The position numbers and the translations under genes were made by a program. 64,000 nucleotides of DNA from Rhabdaerophilum sp. SD176 (lineage in GTDB: Bacteria > Pseudomonadota > Alphaproteobacteria > Rhizobiales > Beijerinckiaceae), in the NCBI RefSeq assembly GCF_030143245.1, contig NZ_JARJNS010000005.1, positions 62,001 to 126,000 of the forward strand, in the 5' to 3' direction. A model generated the notes under the pieces. It saw only the letters and a program-made list of their open reading frames with translations. It was not told the origin of the DNA and made no database searches. Shown here piece by piece: positions 27,275 through 36,822 of this stretch. Within the stretch, counting starts at the first letter, position 1; the number at the start of each line of letters is the position of its first letter.

Positions 27275-28285
27275 ATGGTCGCCATCCGGCCTTCCGAGCT
27301 CCCGCGCTTCACGAGCAGGGATTGCCTTGCCAAACGCGCTATCCTGATTTTCGGGCCGGATGAGGGCGGTATCCGGATCCGGGCTGACCAGATCATCATG
27401 TCATTTGCCGGCCAAACAAGCGATTCGCTGGAACGCCTCGACTTTGATGCCGAAGCGCTCAATGGCGATCCCGGTAAGCTGATGGACGAGGCTCAGGCCT
27501 TCAGCATGTTCTCGGCCCGGAGGCTGATCACCATTTCCGGGGCCGGAAAGCTTTCGAAAGCCATATGGTCACTCGTCCTCGAGACGCACGGCCTCGAGAC
27601 ACCGATCCTCTTCCTCGCTGACGAACTGGCCAAGAATGCCCCGATCCGGGTCGCCTTCGAACAGCACGAAAGCGCTGCGGCCATTGCCTGTTACCCTGCC
27701 AGCCGATCGGAAATCCAGGCTCTGATCGAGGACCGCGTCAAGGCATCAGGACTAAGCATCACCGCAGCTGCATCCGCGGCCCTGTGCGACCTCGTCGGCT
27801 CCGATCTCGGCCTGACCGATCGCGAAATCGAGAAGCTGATTCTCTATTGCCACGGTCGCGTCGCGATCGAGGTGGATGACGTTGCGACCATGCTGGTCGA
27901 CACTTCGGAGCTGGGGCCTGCCGAGGCGATCGACCGGGCCTTCGAGGGCAAGCTCGAGGAGGTGGAATCCGCCACCCTCCGGTGTTTCGCGGAGGGTATC
28001 GCCCCGTCTGGCCTGATCGCCATGGCCCTGGGCCATGCCGGCCTGCTGCGCCGCCTTGCCATGGCGAGCGGCAACATGGAGGCCGCCTTCCGCGCCGAGC
28101 GCATCTTCTTCAAGCGTCAGGATCGCATCCGGATCCAGCAAAAACTTTGGCCCATGGACCAGTTGGGTCGTGCCATCGACATTCTGGCCCAGACGCAGGC
28201 GCAGATGCGCAAGACCCCGGCCATCGAGGAAACGGTAACAGTTCGCGCGCTCTGGTCGATTGCCTTGGCGTCACGCCGCCGGTAG
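27275..28285 (+). CDS. holA: DNA polymerase III delta subunit
   Basis: This 336-residue clamp-loader subunit opens the beta clamp. Visible features are the N-terminal AILIFGPDEGGIRIRADQI, the middle FSMFSARRLITISG and LEKLILYCHG-type sequence (EIEKLILYCHGRVAIEVDDV), and the C-terminal helical QDRIRIQQKLWPMDQLGRAI. The Walker motif is degenerate, as expected for delta. It follows lptE by 8 bp, and its last 15 bp overlap the 3' end of parB on the other strand, so no terminator separates them. Confidence 0.93.
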   Translation: MVAIRPSELPRFTSRDCLAKRAILIFGPDEGGIRIRADQIIMSFAGQTSDSLERLDFDAEALNGDPGKLMDEAQAFSMFSARRLITISGAGKLSKAIWSLVLETHGLETPILFLADELAKNAPIRVAFEQHESAAAIACYPASRSEIQALIEDRVKASGLSITAAASAALCDLVGSDLGLTDREIEKLILYCHGRVAIEVDDVATMLVDTSELGPAEAIDRAFEGKLEEVESATLRCFAEGIAPSGLIAMALGHAGLLRRLAMASGNMEAAFRAERIFFKRQDRIRIQQKLWPMDQLGRAIDILAQTQAQMRKTPAIEETVTVRALWSIALASRRR

Positions 28286-29170
28286 ACCGCCGCTGGCGAG
28301 TTTATGGCTGAGCAATTCGAGTTGCTCGAGCGTGCGATATCGGATTTTCAGCACCCCGCCCTTCTCGCCGCGATGGTCGATTTCCACGGTCAGACCGAGG
28401 ATCTCGGCGAGGCGCAGCTCAAGCGCTGCCGTATCGGCATCCCGAGCACTGGCCTTTTTCGTCGACGGCGCCGGAGCGTCTTCGCCGCGGTTTTCCCGCT
28501 GCGCGACACGCTCGATATCGCGGACCGTCAACCCTTGATCGATAATCTTTCGAGCCATCAATTCGGGATCGGCAACCGCGAGCAAGGCTCGGGCATGTCC
28601 TGCGGAAACCTGGCCGCTCGCGACTTTCTCCTTCACGGAATCAGGAAGCCGCGCCAGACGCAACGTGTTGGCCACATGCGAACGGCTCTTCCCCATCACC
28701 TTGGCAAGATCGGATTGCGTGTAACCATGTTGCGCGATCAGGTTCTCGTAGCCGCGCGCTTCGTCCAATGCATTGAGATCGGCGCGCTGGATGTTCTCGA
28801 TGATCGCGAATTCCAACGCTTGCTTGTCATCCGCTTCGACAAGCACGATCGGGACATCCCGAAGCCCCGCCCGCTGGGCCGCCCGCCAGCGGCGCTCCCC
28901 GGCGATGATCTCGAACGCATCGATCGACCCGGGAACACCCCGAACGATGATCGGCTGGATAATGTCACGCTCCCGAATCGAAGAAGCCAGTTCCTCGAGT
29001 TCTTCCTCGCCGAATGTCTGCCGCGGATTCAATGGGTTCGGTCGCAGGAACTCTACCGGCACCCGACGCTGGGCCCGGTTCCGCGTTTCTGCAGCCGTCT
29101 CGTTGCCGACATCGCCCAGCAGCGCTGCCAGACCACGACCGAGACGCATCCTGGATTGCTCGTCTGCCAT
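28271..29170 (-). CDS. parB: Chromosome partitioning protein ParB
   Basis: This 299-residue CTP-dependent clamp loads at parS and slides along DNA. The CTPase/N-terminal domain contains FLRPNPLNPRQTF, IIQPIIVRGV and the GERRWRAAQRAG motif; the helix-turn-helix is in THDLAKVMG-like TQSDLAKVMGKSRSHVANTLRL; the C-terminal dimer region follows. It lies 12 bp after parA on the same strand, and two parS sites lie 1.4 and 3.4 kb upstream. The N-terminal RLGRGLAALLGD fits the ParA-contacting segment of chromosomal ParB. Confidence 0.96.
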   Translation of the reverse strand: MADEQSRMRLGRGLAALLGDVGNETAAETRNRAQRRVPVEFLRPNPLNPRQTFGEEELEELASSIRERDIIQPIIVRGVPGSIDAFEIIAGERRWRAAQRAGLRDVPIVLVEADDKQALEFAIIENIQRADLNALDEARGYENLIAQHGYTQSDLAKVMGKSRSHVANTLRLARLPDSVKEKVASGQVSAGHARALLAVADPELMARKIIDQGLTVRDIERVAQRENRGEDAPAPSTKKASARDADTAALELRLAEILGLTVEIDHRGEKGGVLKIRYRTLEQLELLSHKLASGGLPAA

Positions 29171-29182
29171 CTCGAACCTCCC

Positions 29183-29983
29183 TTACTCGGCCGCCGCGAG
29201 CAGACGCTCGCGCTGGATGATCTCGGAGGCGAGTTTGAGATAGGCCTGGCTGCCCGCACATTTCAGGTCATAGAGCAGCACCGGCTTGCCATAGGACGGC
29301 GCTTCCGAAACCCGGACATTCCGGGGAATCACCGTCTCGAACACTTTCTTGCCGAGATACTGCCGGACATCGCGGATGACCTGACCGGCCAGGTTGTTGC
29401 GCGGATCGAACATGGTTAGGACGACGCCGTGGATATCGAGATCGGGGTTCACGGTGCTTCGGACCTGATCAATGGTTTTGAGCAGCTGGCTAAGCCCTTC
29501 CAAAGCAAAGAACTCGCATTGGAGTGGCACAAGCACGCCATCAGCAGCAGCCATGGCATTGATCGTCAGCAAGTTCAGTGATGGCGGGCAGTCAATCAGT
29601 ATATAAGTGAAGGGTGATGGTTGACCGATGCTGGAAAGGGTCTGGATCGCCTTCTTGAGACGATCAGTTCTGTCCTTCTGCGTCGCCAAGGTTATTTCGG
29701 CTCCGAGCAGATCCATGGTGGCTGGCACGATCGAAACACGGGGAACATCGGTTACCCGCGCCGCATCGGACAGCGAAACATCGCCGAGCAGAACGTCATA
29801 CGCGGAGATATCACGATCGCGCATATCCACACCGAGACCGGTGGATGCGTTACCCTGGGGGTCCAGATCGATAAGCAACACGCGTTCGCCGATGGCAGCG
29901 AGCGCAGTACCCAGGTTGATGGCCGTCGTGGTCTTCCCCACGCCACCTTTCTGATTGGCTACTGTAAGGACGCGTGGCTTCAT
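29183..29983 (-). CDS. parA: Chromosome partitioning ATPase ParA
   Basis: This 266-residue Walker ATPase pulls ParB-parS complexes toward the poles. It begins RVLTVANQKGGVGKTTTAINL (deviant Walker A, with the signature lysine) and has LIDCPPSLNLLTIN and the C-terminal FETVIPRNVRVSEAPSYGKP, typical of type Ia chromosomal ParA without the DNA-binding extension. The start ATG 29983 is preceded by AGGAGGAG; an upstream seven-codon extension is less likely. It follows rsmG by 32 bp and precedes parB. Confidence 0.96.
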   Translation of the reverse strand: MKPRVLTVANQKGGVGKTTTAINLGTALAAIGERVLLIDLDPQGNASTGLGVDMRDRDISAYDVLLGDVSLSDAARVTDVPRVSIVPATMDLLGAEITLATQKDRTDRLKKAIQTLSSIGQPSPFTYILIDCPPSLNLLTINAMAAADGVLVPLQCEFFALEGLSQLLKTIDQVRSTVNPDLDIHGVVLTMFDPRNNLAGQVIRDVRQYLGKKVFETVIPRNVRVSEAPSYGKPVLLYDLKCAGSQAYLKLASEIIQRERLLAAAE

Positions 29984-30015
29984 GGAACTCCTCCTTGTTG
30001 CCACACGAGCGAAGC

Positions 30016-30672
30016 TTATCCTGGCTGGCGCAGCGGGTCGAAAGCAAGTTCGATGATCCGCGAGGCCGGCTCGGTGATGCTGTCGTGCAGCTGGTAAGAG
30101 AATTGCCAGCTTCGAAGGGCATCGGTCAATTCTAACTGGTAGTCACGGCCCTTTGGAAAGAGCCCTATTGCCCCGCTTTTCAACAGGAGATTCCCGTAGG
30201 CGATCAAATCACTCAACTGAGCCAGAGCACGGGCAGTAAGGACATCGATCGCCGGAAGACGCGGAATAGCCTCTTCGATCCGCATGGCATGAATTGTCGT
30301 GGGTAGCTCAAGCGCCACGGATACCGCTCTGAGAAAGGCCGCTTTCTTATGATTGCTCTCGATCAGATGAATTTGCGCGCCCGCCCGGCCAGCCAAGGCG
30401 CACGCGATCACGATGCCAGGCAAACCACCACCTGACCCCATATCGGCCCAGCAGAGAGCTCGCGGCTTCAAAGCGTGCAATTGCAGGCTATCGACAATGT
30501 GTCGCTCCCAGAGAGAATCAAGGGTCGTCGGCGAGACGAGGTTGATCCGTGCCTGCCATTCCCGGAGCATTCCGACATAGGCCTCAAGCCGCTCGCGTGT
30601 TTCACGTGAAACATCGATCCCGGCCTTTGTCAGGATCGCCTCTCCAGCCAGATCATCGCCCCGTCCGATCAC
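30016..30672 (-). CDS. rsmG: 16S rRNA (guanine-N7) methyltransferase RsmG
   Basis: This 218-residue Rossmann methyltransferase modifies G527 of 16S rRNA. It has [14 protein letters not shown] near the N terminus, [21 protein letters not shown], the SAM-binding [14 protein letters not shown] and [12 protein letters not shown]. The codons for VSRET are a perfect parS site, so this stretch of the protein is dictated partly by ParB binding. The start overlaps the mnmG stop (ATGA), implying translational coupling in the mnmE-mnmG-rsmG-parA-parB block. Confidence 0.95.
   Translation of the reverse strand: MIGRGDDLAGEAILTKAGIDVSRETRERLEAYVGMLREWQARINLVSPTTLDSLWERHIVDSLQLHALKPRALCWADMGSGGGLPGIVIACALAGRAGAQIHLIESNHKKAAFLRAVSVALELPTTIHAMRIEEAIPRLPAIDVLTARALAQLSDLIAYGNLLLKSGAIGLFPKGRDYQLELTDALRSWQFSYQLHDSITEPASRIIELAFDPLRQPG
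30598..30613. other. parS centromere site inside the rsmG 5' coding region
   Basis: TGTTTCACGTGAAACA is a perfect 16-bp palindrome identical to the consensus bacterial parS. It lies within rsmG, encoding part of VSRET, 615 bp upstream of the parA start. Confidence 0.95.
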
Positions 30673-32525
30673 GCCGCACGCTTCCTGAGGATGGCGGCCA
30701 ACAGCACCAGCGCTGCGGGAGTCATACCTTCAATCTGTCCCGCTTCGTGAATGGAACGTGGGCGAATCGATTCCAGCTTGTGCCGCAATTCGTTCGACAA
30801 ACCGAGGACATGCTCGAAACGGAAGTCGCCAGGAATAACCATACCCCGATCCCGTTCTACCCGCTCAAGATCCTCAGCCTGCCTCGCAAGGTAAACGCTG
30901 TACTTTCCCTCCGTCTCCAGAAGGTCCCGCGCCCAGGATGGACATCCGCCAAGTTGGGGCATGAGAGGGATGAGCCGCTCAAGATCCACACCAGGCAAGG
31001 CCAGAAGAGAGAATCCGTCACGACGCACTCCGTCCAGATTCACATCCAGTCCAGCAGACCTCGCCTCGTTCGGCGTAAGCCGAATCGCCCTCAGGACGCT
31101 ACGATAGTCTTCAAGCAGGTCCATCTTGGCTTCATGCGCGGCGCGCCGTTCATGACCGACAAGCCCAAGTGCGACACCCTCGTCGGTCAGTCTCGCATCG
31201 GCATTGTCCGCACGGAGTGACAACCGAAACTCTGCCCTCGACGTGAACATCCGGTAGGGCTCGGTGACCCCCAAGCGTGTCAGATCATCGATCATCACAC
31301 CGAGATAACTCTGGCTTCGGTCGAAGCTCACGCCCTCCGAGCCACCGGCCCGTCGCGCTGCATTGAGTCCGGCCACGAGGCCCTGCCCTGCAGCTTCTTC
31401 GTAGCCAGTCGTTCCATTGATCTGTCCCGCAAAGAACAATCCTTGGACACGCTTGCTCTCGAGCGTGGCGGTGAGCTCGCGCGGGTCAATGAAGTCATAC
31501 TCGATCGCGTAGCCGTGCCGAAGGATCCGAGCCTTCTCAAGGCCGGGAATCGAAGCAACCATTGCATCCTGTACCGCTTCCGGAAGCGAGGTCGAAAGTC
31601 CGTTCGGGTAGACAGTAGGATCGTCCAAGCCTTCCGGCTCCAGGAAGATCTGGTGCGAGGTTCGGTCTGCAAACCGGACAATCTTGTCTTCGATGGAAGG
31701 ACAGTAGCGCGGTCCCCGCCCGGAAATTCCCCCCGAATACATGGCCGACAGGTGAAGGCTTTTCTCGATGATCGCCTGCGTTTCGGCTGTGGTCCGGGTG
31801 ATGTAGCACGAAACCTGCGGAACCTCGATCCGATCGGTCCGCGTGGAAAATGGTTCCGGAGGTGAATCGCCTTTCTGTTCTTCACAGCGCGCCCAATCAA
31901 TCGTGCGCCCGTCGAGCCTTGCTGGTGTACCCGTTTTCAGTCGGCCCAGGGCAAACCCGAGGGCTTGCAGCCGCTCGGCCAGAAGGCGTGCCGGCGGTTC
32001 GTCGGCGCGGCCAGCAGGGATTTGCCGGTTCCCGATATGGATCACTCCCCGCAGGAATGTACCGGTTGTCACAACAACTGAACGGCACGGTAGAACCCGT
32101 CCATCTGACAAGCAAACGGATCGGACGCGAATCGAATCCAGATCAATATCCGCGACCTCGCCTTCGATGATATCGAGCCGCTCCTGCTCGCTGAGAACGT
32201 CCTGAACGGCCTGGCGATAAAGCGCCCGGTCCGCCTGAGCGCGAGGCCCACGCACGGCGGCGCCCTTGCTCCGGTTCAGGAGTTTGAAATGAATGCCCGC
32301 GCGATCGATAGCCCGAGCCATAATACCATCGAGGGCATCGACCTCACGAACCAGATGCCCCTTGCCGAGCCCCCCAATCGCAGGATTGCAGGACATCTCC
32401 CCGATCCGGTCACGGCGCAAGGTAACCAGCGCAACGCGAGCGCCCACCCGCGCAGCGGCTGCGGCAGCCTCGGTGCCGGCATGCCCACCGCCAACGACGA
32501 TGACATCATAGCCTCGTTCACCCAT
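30669..32525 (-). CDS. mnmG: tRNA uridine-5-carboxymethylaminomethyl modification enzyme MnmG
   Basis: This FAD enzyme (618 residues from this start) works with MnmE to modify U34 of tRNAs. The FAD motif is [39 protein letters not shown] and the C-terminal tRNA-binding region [20 protein letters not shown] are typical. The ATG at 32525 sits directly before the FAD strand; a GTG at 32555, overlapping the mnmE stop, would add MFHVKQ and five more residues encoded mostly by a parS site. I prefer the ATG but cannot exclude the GTG. Confidence 0.93.
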   Translation of the reverse strand: MGERGYDVIVVGGGHAGTEAAAAAARVGARVALVTLRRDRIGEMSCNPAIGGLGKGHLVREVDALDGIMARAIDRAGIHFKLLNRSKGAAVRGPRAQADRALYRQAVQDVLSEQERLDIIEGEVADIDLDSIRVRSVCLSDGRVLPCRSVVVTTGTFLRGVIHIGNRQIPAGRADEPPARLLAERLQALGFALGRLKTGTPARLDGRTIDWARCEEQKGDSPPEPFSTRTDRIEVPQVSCYITRTTAETQAIIEKSLHLSAMYSGGISGRGPRYCPSIEDKIVRFADRTSHQIFLEPEGLDDPTVYPNGLSTSLPEAVQDAMVASIPGLEKARILRHGYAIEYDFIDPRELTATLESKRVQGLFFAGQINGTTGYEEAAGQGLVAGLNAARRAGGSEGVSFDRSQSYLGVMIDDLTRLGVTEPYRMFTSRAEFRLSLRADNADARLTDEGVALGLVGHERRAAHEAKMDLLEDYRSVLRAIRLTPNEARSAGLDVNLDGVRRDGFSLLALPGVDLERLIPLMPQLGGCPSWARDLLETEGKYSVYLARQAEDLERVERDRGMVIPGDFRFEHVLGLSNELRHKLESIRPRSIHEAGQIEGMTPAALVLLAAILRKRAA

Positions 32526-32538
32526 ATCCGGACCCCGC

Positions 32539-32554
32539 TGTTTCACGTGAAACA
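32539..32554. other. parS centromere site at the mnmE/mnmG junction
   Basis: A second perfect TGTTTCACGTGAAACA lies one base beyond the mnmE stop codon and just upstream of the preferred mnmG start. It is 1,941 bp from the other parS. Confidence 0.95.
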
Positions 32555-33865
32555 CTACTTCCCTATACAGAACCGCTTGAACACAACGTCAAGGACATGA
32601 TCCGGCTCGATCCGACCGACGAGCCGGTCCAACGCAACAGAGGCCCGGCGCAACCCTTCCGCTCTTAACTCCAAAGCTTCCGAGCCAAATGCGGCAGCTT
32701 GGCCCAGCACATCCGCCGCTTCAGACAACGCCTTCCTCTGGCGCTCATGCACAAGCGCAACTTCTCCCTGGCCTATCCACGCAGCCTCGCGTGCCCGTAC
32801 ACCCAGTTCCCCGATCAGTCCATCAAGCCCTTGGCCCGTCAACGCAGACACAGCGAGACCGTGATATTGTTTCGTTGAAGAATCGATCAGATCGATCTTC
32901 GTCGTGACCGGAAGCTCGGCTTCCTGCCGGAGATCGTGTTGAACTTCCGGAACATCGGCCGGCTGCAGCCAGATCCTCAGATCGGCCGAATTTGCAGCGC
33001 GACGCGTCCGCAGGATGCCCTCCTGCTCAAGTCGATCGTCTGTCTCGCGCAGCCCGGCAGTGTCGATCAGGACAACCGACAGCCCTCCAAGATCGAGATT
33101 CACCTCAAGGACGTCCCGCGTCGTTCCAGCGATCTCGGAGGTGATCGCTATGTCACGCCGGGCAAGGGCGTTCAGCAGGGAAGACTTGCCGGCATTGGGG
33201 GGGCCGAGCAACGCAACGCGATAGCCACCGCGGATGATCTCAGCCGCAGGCGCGGGGGCGGCCGCGTCAAGAAGGCTCTGCCGCAGATCCAGAATAGATT
33301 GTTGCAGGTTCGAATCGAATGTCCGGAGAACGTCATCTTCGTCCGCAAAATCGATCAGGGCCTCGGTGAGCCCACGCAACTCGACCAACGAATCGCGCCA
33401 GCCGGCAATGCGCTCGCGCAGCCAATGCCGGTTGGATTCCGCCAGCCGGGCCTGGGCACGCGTCTCGGCCTGCAGGACATCACCGAGCGCCTCCACATCT
33501 AGAAGATCCATCTTCCCGTTGGTGAAGGCCCGCCGAGTGAACTCTCCAGGGTCCGCTGGACGAAATCCCGGCTGTCCGGACAAGGCCTGCACAATCGAGC
33601 GCACGACAGCCCGGCTGCCATGGACATGAAGCTCGACCAGGTCTTCCCCGGTGAAACTGTTCGGCGCGCGAAAGGCGATGACCAGCCCCTCGTCCAGCAC
33701 CTCGCCCGACCCCGGTTCCCGAAGCTGCCGCAAGGATGCCTGCCGGGGTTTCGGCAGCGCAAATCCAAAAAGCGACGCAACGCCCATTGCCTCTGGCCCA
33801 GAAACGCGGATTACCGCAATCCCGGCAACAGAGGGGCCCGTGCTGAGCGCATAGATCGTATCCAT
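32555..33865 (-). CDS. mnmE: tRNA modification GTPase MnmE
   Basis: This 436-residue GTPase forms a complex with MnmG. The N-terminal formyl-THF-binding domain starts [20 protein letters not shown], the G domain has [14 protein letters not shown], the [12 protein letters not shown] switch I motif, DTAGLRE and the NKxD-like TKID, and the protein ends with the family-specific CIGK whose cysteine is functionally important. It is 36 bp after rho on the same strand and its stop touches mnmG. Confidence 0.96.
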   Translation of the reverse strand: MDTIYALSTGPSVAGIAVIRVSGPEAMGVASLFGFALPKPRQASLRQLREPGSGEVLDEGLVIAFRAPNSFTGEDLVELHVHGSRAVVRSIVQALSGQPGFRPADPGEFTRRAFTNGKMDLLDVEALGDVLQAETRAQARLAESNRHWLRERIAGWRDSLVELRGLTEALIDFADEDDVLRTFDSNLQQSILDLRQSLLDAAAPAPAAEIIRGGYRVALLGPPNAGKSSLLNALARRDIAITSEIAGTTRDVLEVNLDLGGLSVVLIDTAGLRETDDRLEQEGILRTRRAANSADLRIWLQPADVPEVQHDLRQEAELPVTTKIDLIDSSTKQYHGLAVSALTGQGLDGLIGELGVRAREAAWIGQGEVALVHERQRKALSEAADVLGQAAAFGSEALELRAEGLRRASVALDRLVGRIEPDHVLDVVFKRFCIGK

Positions 33866-33901
33866 TGCTCCGTCCCGGACCCCTGCCCCAAATGGCGCGT
33901 G

Positions 33902-35167
33902 TCAGGTGTTCATCGACTCGAAGAAGTCGCTGTTCTGCTTGGTCTGCCGAAGCTTGTCGAGCAGGAACTCGATCGCATCCTGCGGACCCATCGGGTTGAG
34001 AATGCGACGCAGGACATAGGTCTTCTGGAGTTGTTCGCGCGGCGTGATGAGCTCTTCTTTCCGGGTGCCGGATTTGAGAATGTCCAGCGCCGGGAATACG
34101 CGCTTGTCCGCTACCTTCCGGTCGAGCACGATTTCCGAATTGCCTGTACCCTTGAATTCCTCAAAGATCACTTCGTCCATGCGGCTGCCCGTATCGATCA
34201 GCGCGGTTGCAATGATTGTCAGCGAGCCGCCTTCCTCGATATTGCGGGCAGCACCGAAAAACCGCTTCGGGCGCTGCAGCGCATTCGCATCGACACCGCC
34301 GGTGAGAACCTTGCCGGAAGACGGCACGACGGTGTTGTAAGCCCGGCCCAAGCGGGTGATCGAATCGAGCAGGATCACCACATCCCGGCCATGTTCGACG
34401 AGGCGCTTGGCCTTCTCGATCACCATCTCCGCTACCTGGACATGCCGCGTAGCCGGTTCATCGAAAGTCGACGAGACAACCTCTCCACGGACGGAACGTT
34501 GCATGTCGGTCACTTCCTCCGGCCGCTCGTCGATGAGCAGGACGATCAGATAGCATTCCGGGTGGTTGGTCGTGATCGACTGGGCGACATTCTGCAAGAG
34601 GACGGTCTTGCCTGTCCGGGGCGGTGCGACGATCAGCGCACGCTGGCCCTTGCCAATCGGCGCGACGATGTCGATCACCCGGGCCGACATGTCCTTCTTC
34701 GTCGGGTCGGGATTCTCAAGCCGCAACCGCTGGTCGGGATAGAGCGGCGTGAGATTGTCGAAATGGACCTTGTGGCGCGCCTTCTCCGGGTCTTCGAAAT
34801 TGATCGTATTGACCTTCAGCAGCGCGAAATAGCGCTCTCCGTCCCGCGGGGACCGGATCAGCCCCTCCACGGTATCGCCGGTCCGCAGCGAGAAGCGGCG
34901 GATTTGCGCGGGAGAGATGTAGATGTCGTCCGGCCCGGCCAGATAATTGGCATCCGGCGAACGAAGGAAGGCGAAACCATCCTGCAGGACTTCGACAACG
35001 CCCTCACCAATAATCTCGGTATCATTGGCGGCGAGCTGCTTCAGGATGGCAAACATCAGCTCCTGCTTACGCATGGTGCTGGCGCCCTCGACCTCCAGTT
35101 CCTCCGCAAAGCTGAGGAGTTCGGTAGGTGATTTGCGCTTCAGGTCGTGGAGCTTGATCTCCGGCAT
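33902..35167 (-). CDS. rho: Transcription termination factor Rho
   Basis: This 421-residue hexameric RNA helicase ends transcription of untranslated RNA. It has the N-terminal helix bundle [19 protein letters not shown], the RNA-binding cold-shock-like domain ([23 protein letters not shown] region), Walker [20 protein letters not shown] and the R-loop region. The first ATG (35167) with AAGG seven bases upstream is chosen over a TTG two codons earlier. The 213-bp gap between hemJ and rho contains two palindromes and may hold a rho leader. Confidence 0.97.
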   Translation of the reverse strand: MPEIKLHDLKRKSPTELLSFAEELEVEGASTMRKQELMFAILKQLAANDTEIIGEGVVEVLQDGFAFLRSPDANYLAGPDDIYISPAQIRRFSLRTGDTVEGLIRSPRDGERYFALLKVNTINFEDPEKARHKVHFDNLTPLYPDQRLRLENPDPTKKDMSARVIDIVAPIGKGQRALIVAPPRTGKTVLLQNVAQSITTNHPECYLIVLLIDERPEEVTDMQRSVRGEVVSSTFDEPATRHVQVAEMVIEKAKRLVEHGRDVVILLDSITRLGRAYNTVVPSSGKVLTGGVDANALQRPKRFFGAARNIEEGGSLTIIATALIDTGSRMDEVIFEEFKGTGNSEIVLDRKVADKRVFPALDILKSGTRKEELITPREQLQKTYVLRRILNPMGPQDAIEFLLDKLRQTKQNSDFFESMNT

Positions 35168-35241
35168 TGTCAAACCTTGATTGGAATAGTCGAACGGGGA
35201 AAAACGAAGACGGGCCGTTACGCATCTTGGGAAAAGGCCAG

Positions 35242-35255
35242 TCTGGCATGCCAGA
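35242..35255. repeat. Perfect 14-bp palindrome upstream of rho
   Basis: TCTGGCATGCCAGA reads the same on both strands and lies 75-88 bp upstream of the rho start codon. It could be a protein-binding site or an RNA dimer/hairpin element in the leader. Confidence 0.35.
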
Positions 35256-35309
35256 TCACTGACAGCCGGAGCCGCTCAGCCGCAGGAAGGGGGCGAGCGA
35301 TGCAAGTCC

Positions 35310-35324
35310 GATAAACGCTTTATC
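35310..35324. promoter_or_regulatory. Inverted repeat GATAAA-CGC-TTTATC upstream of rho
   Basis: A 6-bp-arm palindrome about 143-157 bp upstream of rho lies where a minus-strand promoter would be expected: TTGCCG is about 11 bp upstream and the second arm could serve as a -10 box. It may overlap the rho promoter. Confidence 0.3.
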
Positions 35325-35380
35325 AGGATTCGGCAAGACGTCTTTCGCAGGACCCTGCGCTCAGCCTGCCGGCCTGCTGT

Positions 35381-35803
35381 TCAGAAGGGCTTGACGATGA
35401 CCAGCACGACGATACCGACCATCAGCAACGTCGGAACCTCATTCTGCATGCGGTAAAACCGTCCCGTGTGGCGTCGCTCGTCACGCGCGAAAGCCGCAAC
35501 CCATGCTCCCTGCAAATGGTGGTGGCCGGTCATCAGCGCAACCAGCAGCAGCTTGCCATGCAACCAGCCGCCGCGGAACCCGAAGCTCGACCAGGCCAGC
35601 CAAAGGCCGGTCCCCCAGGCAACGACCATGGCTGGCCGCATGATGTAGCGGTACAGCTTGCGCTCCATCACCTTGAAGCGCTCGCTGGCATCGGAATGTG
35701 CCTGTGCTTCCGAATGATAGACCATCAGCCTCGGTAGATAGAGCAGGCCAGCCATCCACGAGATGATCGCCAGAACATGCAGAGCCTTGAGCCAGAGATC
35801 CAT
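35381..35803 (-). CDS. hemJ: Protoporphyrinogen IX oxidase HemJ
   Basis: This 140-residue membrane protein has four hydrophobic segments and the HemJ motifs LWLKALHVLAIISWMAGLLYLPRL (conserved His near residue 9) and WLHGKLLLV. HemJ oxidises protoporphyrinogen to protoporphyrin in many bacteria lacking HemG or HemY. Its start codon overlaps the hemE stop by one base, so the two heme genes are coupled. The hemE-hemJ-rho order is a hallmark of alphaproteobacterial origin regions. Confidence 0.94.
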   Translation of the reverse strand: MDLWLKALHVLAIISWMAGLLYLPRLMVYHSEAQAHSDASERFKVMERKLYRYIMRPAMVVAWGTGLWLAWSSFGFRGGWLHGKLLLVALMTGHHHLQGAWVAAFARDERRHTGRFYRMQNEVPTLLMVGIVVLVIVKPF

Positions 35804-36822
35804 CAGCCCCGCACCCGCCGCAACATGGCTTCAACATGCGGGATCGGCGTGGGCGGCAGGATCCCGTGACCCAGATTGAAGACATGCGGCAGGCCCGCCG
35901 TCGATTCGAGGATATGGTCAACCGCCGCATCCAGGCCACTGCCGCCGTTGATCAGGACCAGAGGGTCGAGATTGCCCTGGGTCACCATGCCGGGCGGGAG
36001 TTGCTTCCGGATATCGGAAAGCGCACAGGCCGTATCCAGGCTGATCGCATCGCAGTTCGTTTCGGAAACGAATCGCGAGAAACCACCGGCAATACCCCTC
36101 GGGAATGCAATAATCGGGACGGAGGGGTGGCGGGCCTTCACGCCGGCAATGATCCGCCCGATCGGAGCCTCGCTCCAGCGCCGCAATTCCCTCTCAGGCA
36201 GGTTGCCTGCCCAGGAATCGAAGATCTGAAGCGCCTCGGCGCCAGCTTCTGCTTGCAAGCACAGATGGCGCGTACAGGCTTCGACAAGCAGGTCCGTCAG
36301 TGATTGGAAGGCCTCCGGATGCTGATAGGCAAAATGCCGGGCCGGCGCCTGATCCGGGGTCCCTCGACCGCCGATCATATAGGTCGCCAGCGTCCAGGGA
36401 GCGCCACAGAAGCCAATCAGCGCCACAGATGGTGGCAGGGCAGCGCGCACACCGCGAAGGGCGTTGTAGACCGGTTCCAGCTTCTCCTCGTCAAGAGCGG
36501 ATGCAAGGCCTTTGAGAGCCTCCGGCGTCTCCATCGCTTCGAGACGCGGTCCCTCGCCCTCCGCAAAGCGGACACTCTGACCGAGAGCATCCGGGATGAC
36601 GAGAATATCCGAAAAGATGATGGCGGCATCGAAACTGAACCGCCGGATCGGCTGCATCGTCGCTTCGATCGCGAGTTCCGGCGAATAACAGAAATGCAGG
36701 AAGTCCCGTGCCTGAGAACGGATGGCGCGATATTCCGGTAGATAACGACCGGCTTGACGCATGAGCCAGATGGGGGGACGCGCAGTAGCCTTTCCGGCCA
36801 GAACATCGAGGAAGGGCTTCAC
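35803..36822 (-). CDS. hemE: Uroporphyrinogen decarboxylase
   Basis: This 339-residue enzyme decarboxylates uroporphyrinogen III to coproporphyrinogen III. The signature PPIWLMRQAGRYLPEYRAIR carries the substrate-binding arginines; GFCGAPWTLATYMIGG and GHGILPPTP are also present. I use the GTG start at 36822 (reading KPFLDVLAGK next), which has GGGAG six bases upstream and matches the usual family N terminus; a GTG at 36879 would add 19 residues with no good ribosome site. It borders the candidate origin. Confidence 0.95.
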   Translation of the reverse strand: MKPFLDVLAGKATARPPIWLMRQAGRYLPEYRAIRSQARDFLHFCYSPELAIEATMQPIRRFSFDAAIIFSDILVIPDALGQSVRFAEGEGPRLEAMETPEALKGLASALDEEKLEPVYNALRGVRAALPPSVALIGFCGAPWTLATYMIGGRGTPDQAPARHFAYQHPEAFQSLTDLLVEACTRHLCLQAEAGAEALQIFDSWAGNLPERELRRWSEAPIGRIIAGVKARHPSVPIIAFPRGIAGGFSRFVSETNCDAISLDTACALSDIRKQLPPGMVTQGNLDPLVLINGGSGLDAAVDHILESTAGLPHVFNLGHGILPPTPIPHVEAMLRRVRG

